7,887 nt of DNA from JADJOY01 sp046331705 [NCBI: bacterium] (GTDB lineage Bacteria > JADJOY01), in NCBI GenBank assembly GCA_046331705.1, contig JAXLQJ010000107.1, positions 1 through 7,887 of the forward strand, read 5' to 3'. Below are positions 4,973 through 7,887 of this stretch, piece by piece. Every line of letters starts with the position of its first letter. Positions within the stretch are counted from its first letter, which is position 1. Under the pieces are notes generated by a model, which was given only the letters and a program-made list of their open reading frames with translations, was not told the DNA's origin and ran no database searches. The position numbers and the translations under genes are program-made.

Positions 4973-5862
4973 GCGCTCAGGTGGTGGAGACGGTCGGGTT
5001 GTGCCGTTCGTTCGGCCACGTCGAGGCGTTGCGGGACCTGAATCTCACGGTCGCACCCGGCACGGTCTACGCGCTCCTCGGCCGCAACGGCGCCGGGAAA
5101 TCCACGGCCATCCGCGTGCTCATGGGGCTCATTCGACCGAGCGCAGGGACGGCCCGGGTCTTCGACCACGATCCGTGGACGGCGCCCACGGCGATCAAGC
5201 AGCGGATCGGCTATTTCTCGGAAACGCTCGAGCTCTATCCGTGGATGCGCGTGGGCCAGCTCATCGAGCTCACGGCCGCGCTCTACGCGAAATGGGATCG
5301 AGCCTACGAGGCGCACCTCGTAAGACGGCTCGAGCTACCGCTCGATCCCAAGATCTCCACACTCTCCACCGGAATGAAGCGACGGCTCGGGCTCTTGCTG
5401 GCGCTCTGCCCCCGCCCCGAGCTGCTGATCCTCGACGAGCCCGGCGGCGGGCTCGACGTGGTGGTCCGCCGCGAGTTCCTCGACATCCTCTTCGAGGTCC
5501 TCGCCGACGAGTCGCACACCTTGCTCTTCGCCTCCCACATCTTCTCGGACGTCGAGCGCATCGCCACCCACGTGGGGATCATCGAGGCGGGCGCGCTGGT
5601 GGTCGAGCGCCCGATCGACGCGCTCTACGAATCGGTGCGGCACGTCCACATCGAACTCGATCGCGAGGTGCCGAAGCTCGACATCCCGGGCGTGCTGTCG
5701 GTGCGCCGCAACGGCCCGCGCCGCTGGACCGCCGCCGTCGACCACTTCGACGCCAGCACGCTCAGCGCGATCCAGCAGCGCCTCCCCACCGCGCAGCTCG
5801 AAGCGCAGCCCGTCGGCCTCGAAGAGATCTTCATCGATTTCGTGCAGGCGCACCGTGGATGA
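4969..5862 (+). CDS. ABC transporter ATP-binding protein (YtrB-like)
   Basis: This 297-residue cytoplasmic ATPase has one complete nucleotide-binding domain. Walker A is GRNGAGKST (38-46), the signature is LSTGMKRRL (132-140), Walker B is LLILDEP (152-158), the D-loop region is GGGLDV (159-164) and the H-loop is H190 in FASHIFSDVER. At the Q-loop position, IGYFSE has Glu85 where Gln is usual, a substitution I recall in ABC-2-type exporters but one that merits comparison. The last 90 or so residues (about 205-297) form a C-terminal extension ending in a GLEEIFIDFV motif, as in CcmA/YtrB-type ATPases that work with ABC-2 permeases. It overlaps the GntR gene by 4 bp and precedes the permease by 51 bp. 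It presumably powers export or extrusion through that permease; the substrate is unknown. Confidence 0.95.
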   Translation: MSAQVVETVGLCRSFGHVEALRDLNLTVAPGTVYALLGRNGAGKSTAIRVLMGLIRPSAGTARVFDHDPWTAPTAIKQRIGYFSETLELYPWMRVGQLIELTAALYAKWDRAYEAHLVRRLELPLDPKISTLSTGMKRRLGLLLALCPRPELLILDEPGGGLDVVVRREFLDILFEVLADESHTLLFASHIFSDVERIATHVGIIEAGALVVERPIDALYESVRHVHIELDREVPKLDIPGVLSVRRNGPRRWTAAVDHFDASTLSAIQQRLPTAQLEAQPVGLEEIFIDFVQAHRG

Positions 5863-5902
5863 GACCGTCCGGCGCGTCGAGTGGCCGTGCATGCGGCGCT
5901 TC

Positions 5903-5908
5903 GAGGTG
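5903..5908 (+). promoter_or_regulatory. Shine-Dalgarno GAGGTG of the permease gene
   Basis: GAGGTG lies 5 nt before the GTG at 5914 and favours that start over the in-frame GTGs at 5881 and 5887, which have no comparable site. Confidence 0.65.
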
Positions 5909-5913
5909 AGCGC

Positions 5914-7386
5914 GTGATCGATCCCGAGCGCCACGTGCGTCGAGCCCTGTGGCGATGGGAGTGGGCACGACTCGTTCCCGGTCGATCCAAGACGCAACTC
6001 ATCGTCTTGCTGGGCGGACTCACCTTCACGTTCGTCGCAGCGAAGCCGTCCGCGCTGTTGTGGGCATACATCGGCAGTCTTCACATTGCCGCGCGTTCGT
6101 GGGGATTTCGGCACGGGGCGCTCGCTGCCATCGGCGAATACCTCCCCAGTCACGGCGTCGCACGCGACGCGATCGTTCGAGCTCGATACCGCGCCGATTG
6201 GTCGTTGATGATCGCCGTCTGGGCTCTCACCGCATGCGGTGCACTGGTGAACCCGTTCTCGCCCGTGTGGGGGGACGATGGTCACCTGCGCGTCGACGCG
6301 GCGGCAATCCTGCCATCGCTCCTGCTGGCGGGCGGCCTGGGCTACAGCGCCTTGACGCGCACCATCACCCAGCGGCGAGACCTGGCGACCGGGCTGACTT
6401 GGGTCGGCGTGGCGGCCACAGGACTCATCGACTGGCTTCGGCCGCGATGGTTCTTCGTCGACGTCGTACCGCGGTTCCGCGCGGCGCTTCCGACCACCCC
6501 GCTGCGCTGGGCGGCGCTGGCGGTGGTTCTCGCGCTGCTGACGGTCCTCTCGCATCGCTCGATCACGTCCGAGCTGGTCGAACTCGACCCGACGACCCGG
6601 AACAAGACGCCGCGCTCTCCGGCGCCACGGCCAAGGGACGCGGCGGGCGCCGTCCGTTCGCGCCGGCTGTCACACGCGACGGCGAGCCAGCCTTGGCGCG
6701 CGTGGGCTCATGCGCTCATCGAGGGCGGCGCGCGATGGGTCGTGGCGCTCGCGCCTTTGCTTCTCGGGCTGATCATCGCTCTCGCGCTCACCTGCAGCTC
6801 TCGTCAGCGCCCACTCGTCGCGGCCTGGATCTGCGTCCCCTCTGCTTCGATTGCCATCGCGCTCGCCGTGTTTGGGAACGCCGATTCATCGCGCTCCCGA
6901 CGCCACTCGACGGCGATGTGGGAGTTCGTCTTCACCCGGCCCGTCGGACGGTCCACGATCTTCGCCGTCCACTGCGCGAGCTTCCTGCTCGCGCAGTTGG
7001 CCCTCATCGGCGGGCTCGCCGCGCTCGAGATCGCGATCGGTCTCGCGCGGGTCGTGCCCCTGGATCCGTGGGTGACGGTTGCGCGCGGTGGGCTCACGGG
7101 CGTGGCTGGCCTTGCCCTGGGCACGCTCGCGCTCGCGACGGTTCCCGAAGGCCGAGGCTCACTCTGGCATTGGCTTCGTCACGAGCCGTTCAACCTCGTC
7201 GGGACCCTCTTCGGCTCCCTGGGCGCGGTGGCACTGACCATCCTGGCGAGCGCGGCATCGCTCGGCTCGGCGGGCGCGCCCTGCTTCCTGCCGTCGAGCT
7301 GGCTCGTGGCTCTGGCGCTGGCGACGCTCGCGCTCAGCGTCGGCTCCTCCTGGACCGCCTTCGCGCGCTGGGAGCTTTCGAGCTGA
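5914..7386 (+). CDS. ABC-2-type permease, about 12 membrane segments in two halves
   Basis: From GTG 5914 this is a 490-residue inner-membrane protein; GTG 5881 would add 11 residues. Hydrophobic stretches by eye lie at about 28-42, 46-60, 97-113, 130-145, 158-172 and 197-213. A hydrophilic Arg/Pro-rich linker follows (about 221-265), then more stretches at about 275-293, 300-320, 348-378 (possibly two), 391-409, 427-449 and 461-478. This suggests two six-segment halves in one chain. The N-terminus has an amphipathic WRWEWARLV stretch, and FVFTRPVGRSTIF (338-350) matches the 'TRPvsR' block common in ABC-2 permeases after the first segment of a half. The linker probably faces the cytoplasm. 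Encoded directly after the ATPase, it should form the translocation path. Overall divergence is high, and I infer the family from context plus the TRPVGR block. Confidence 0.85.
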   Translation: MIDPERHVRRALWRWEWARLVPGRSKTQLIVLLGGLTFTFVAAKPSALLWAYIGSLHIAARSWGFRHGALAAIGEYLPSHGVARDAIVRARYRADWSLMIAVWALTACGALVNPFSPVWGDDGHLRVDAAAILPSLLLAGGLGYSALTRTITQRRDLATGLTWVGVAATGLIDWLRPRWFFVDVVPRFRAALPTTPLRWAALAVVLALLTVLSHRSITSELVELDPTTRNKTPRSPAPRPRDAAGAVRSRRLSHATASQPWRAWAHALIEGGARWVVALAPLLLGLIIALALTCSSRQRPLVAAWICVPSASIAIALAVFGNADSSRSRRHSTAMWEFVFTRPVGRSTIFAVHCASFLLAQLALIGGLAALEIAIGLARVVPLDPWVTVARGGLTGVAGLALGTLALATVPEGRGSLWHWLRHEPFNLVGTLFGSLGAVALTILASAASLGSAGAPCFLPSSWLVALALATLALSVGSSWTAFARWELSS

Positions 7387-7479
7387 ATCAACGGCTCGGC
7401 GACTGCCGCGCGACCGCGATCCGACGACTGCCGGGCCAGCGCGCTCGATCCGCTCTCGCGCCGCGACGCCGCGCCCGAA

Positions 7480-7887
7480 TCAGCCGTGCGCGCGTTCGGG
7501 GCCCGCCAGAGCATCCGCGACGGCCTCCGCCTCCATCCGCTTCTGGCAATCGGGGCAGATGCCGTGGGTCACGGTGGCGTCGGTGTGCTCGGCGAGGTAG
7601 GCCTCGAACGACTCCCAGTAGTGCGCATCGCTTCGGATCTTGCGGCACCAAGCGCAGACCGGCAGCAGCCCTTGCAGCGTGCGCACCTTGGCGAGCGCCG
7701 CTTCGAGCTCGCGCACCCGACCGGCGAGCGCCTGACGCAGCTCGACCATGCGCACACCCACGTGGATGCGGGCCCTGAGCTCGTCCGCGACGAACGGTTT
7801 GACGATGTAGTCATCCGCGCCAGCGGCGAAACCTTGCATGACGGCGTCGTGGCCTTGACGCGCGGTGAGCACCAACAAGAAAGGCGG
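7480..7887 (-). CDS. Response regulator receiver protein with C-terminal Cys-pair module (5' truncated)
   Basis: The visible part is 135 residues, open at the right edge; the phosphoacceptor Asp and the N-terminal half of the receiver lie outside. The visible receiver end has LLVLTAR (conserved Thr at visible residue 8) and GADDYIVKPF (conserved Lys at 30), which are diagnostic of CheY-like domains. A heptad-like helix follows (about 44-70, VELRQALAGRVRELEAALAKV). The final module has LLPVCAWCRKIR (Cys 78, 81) and HGICPDC (Cys 111, 114), with a YWESFEAYLAEH helix between. This 'LLPiC..CkkIR ... HGICPeC' tail is known from response regulators and PAS sensor proteins of deltaproteobacteria and relatives, and probably binds a metal or senses redox. 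There is no DNA-binding output domain, so the Cys module would be the output. It converges on the permease gene. Confidence 0.92.
   Translation of the reverse strand, partial: PPFLLVLTARQGHDAVMQGFAAGADDYIVKPFVADELRARIHVGVRMVELRQALAGRVRELEAALAKVRTLQGLLPVCAWCRKIRSDAHYWESFEAYLAEHTDATVTHGICPDCQKRMEAEAVADALAGPERAHG

Noticed and set aside
5335-6555. Open frame of 406 codons antisense to the ATPase and permease
   Set aside because: It is a low-complexity Arg/Glu-rich product opposite well-supported genes.
7387-7479. Possible terminator in the gap between permease and response regulator
   Set aside because: Only 4-5 bp stems and a short CGACTGCCG direct repeat (7400 and 7425) are visible, which is not above chance at this GC content.
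5949-7778. Open frame of 609 codons on the plus strand over the permease and beyond
   Set aside because: It is an extremely Arg-rich shadow frame that runs past the permease stop into the antisense of the response regulator. It has no membrane segments or domain.

Overview
This is a GC-rich bacterial chromosomal segment with dense coding, short intergenic gaps, GTG starts and several ATGA/GTGA gene overlaps. The gene content fits a free-living GC-rich Gram-negative: a Sec-exported delta-60-repeat propeller with an IFADGFE-type C-terminus, a receiver protein with a C-terminal Cys-pair module, and a YtrA-type GntR/ABC operon. Myxococcota, Acidobacteriota, other deltaproteobacterial relatives or gammaproteobacterial Lysobacterales would all fit. 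No rRNA or single-copy marker is present, so the phylum cannot be fixed. I see no tRNA, rRNA, CRISPR array, insertion sequence, integrase or phage gene.

Layout. (1) Plus strand, 2-1380: the 3' part of a gene of unknown function with a TapB/DUF3108-like C-terminal pattern, overlapping by 4 bp a class I SAM methyltransferase. (2) A convergent gap holding a nested hairpin (1421-1463). (3) Minus strand, 4383 down to 1492: a DUF1272 zinc-ribbon protein, a GNAT acetyltransferase, a small protein resembling DUF6630 (4-bp overlap with the GNAT gene), then an exported seven-blade delta-60-repeat propeller. Strong GC hairpins follow the DUF1272 and DUF6630-like stop codons. (4) A divergent intergenic region (4384-4564) ending in an AT-rich promoter/operator. 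(5) Plus strand, 4565-7386: a YtrA-like GntR repressor, an ABC ATPase (ATGA overlap) and a large permease with about 12 membrane segments in two six-segment halves. (6) Convergent from the right edge, 7887-7480: the C-terminal part of a response regulator ending in a CxxC...CPxC module.

How the genes work together. The clearest functional unit is the GntR-ABC-permease operon, where the repressor probably acts on the palindrome overlapping its own promoter and the ATPase drives the permease; the substrate cannot be read from sequence. The three small minus-strand genes look like a co-transcribed housekeeping or stress cluster with no evident shared pathway. The window is mostly ordinary chromosome. 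I did not find a convincing undescribed system. The most unusual points are the two-half permease and its operator, the C-terminal tag of the exported propeller, and the strong post-stop hairpins without U-tracts.
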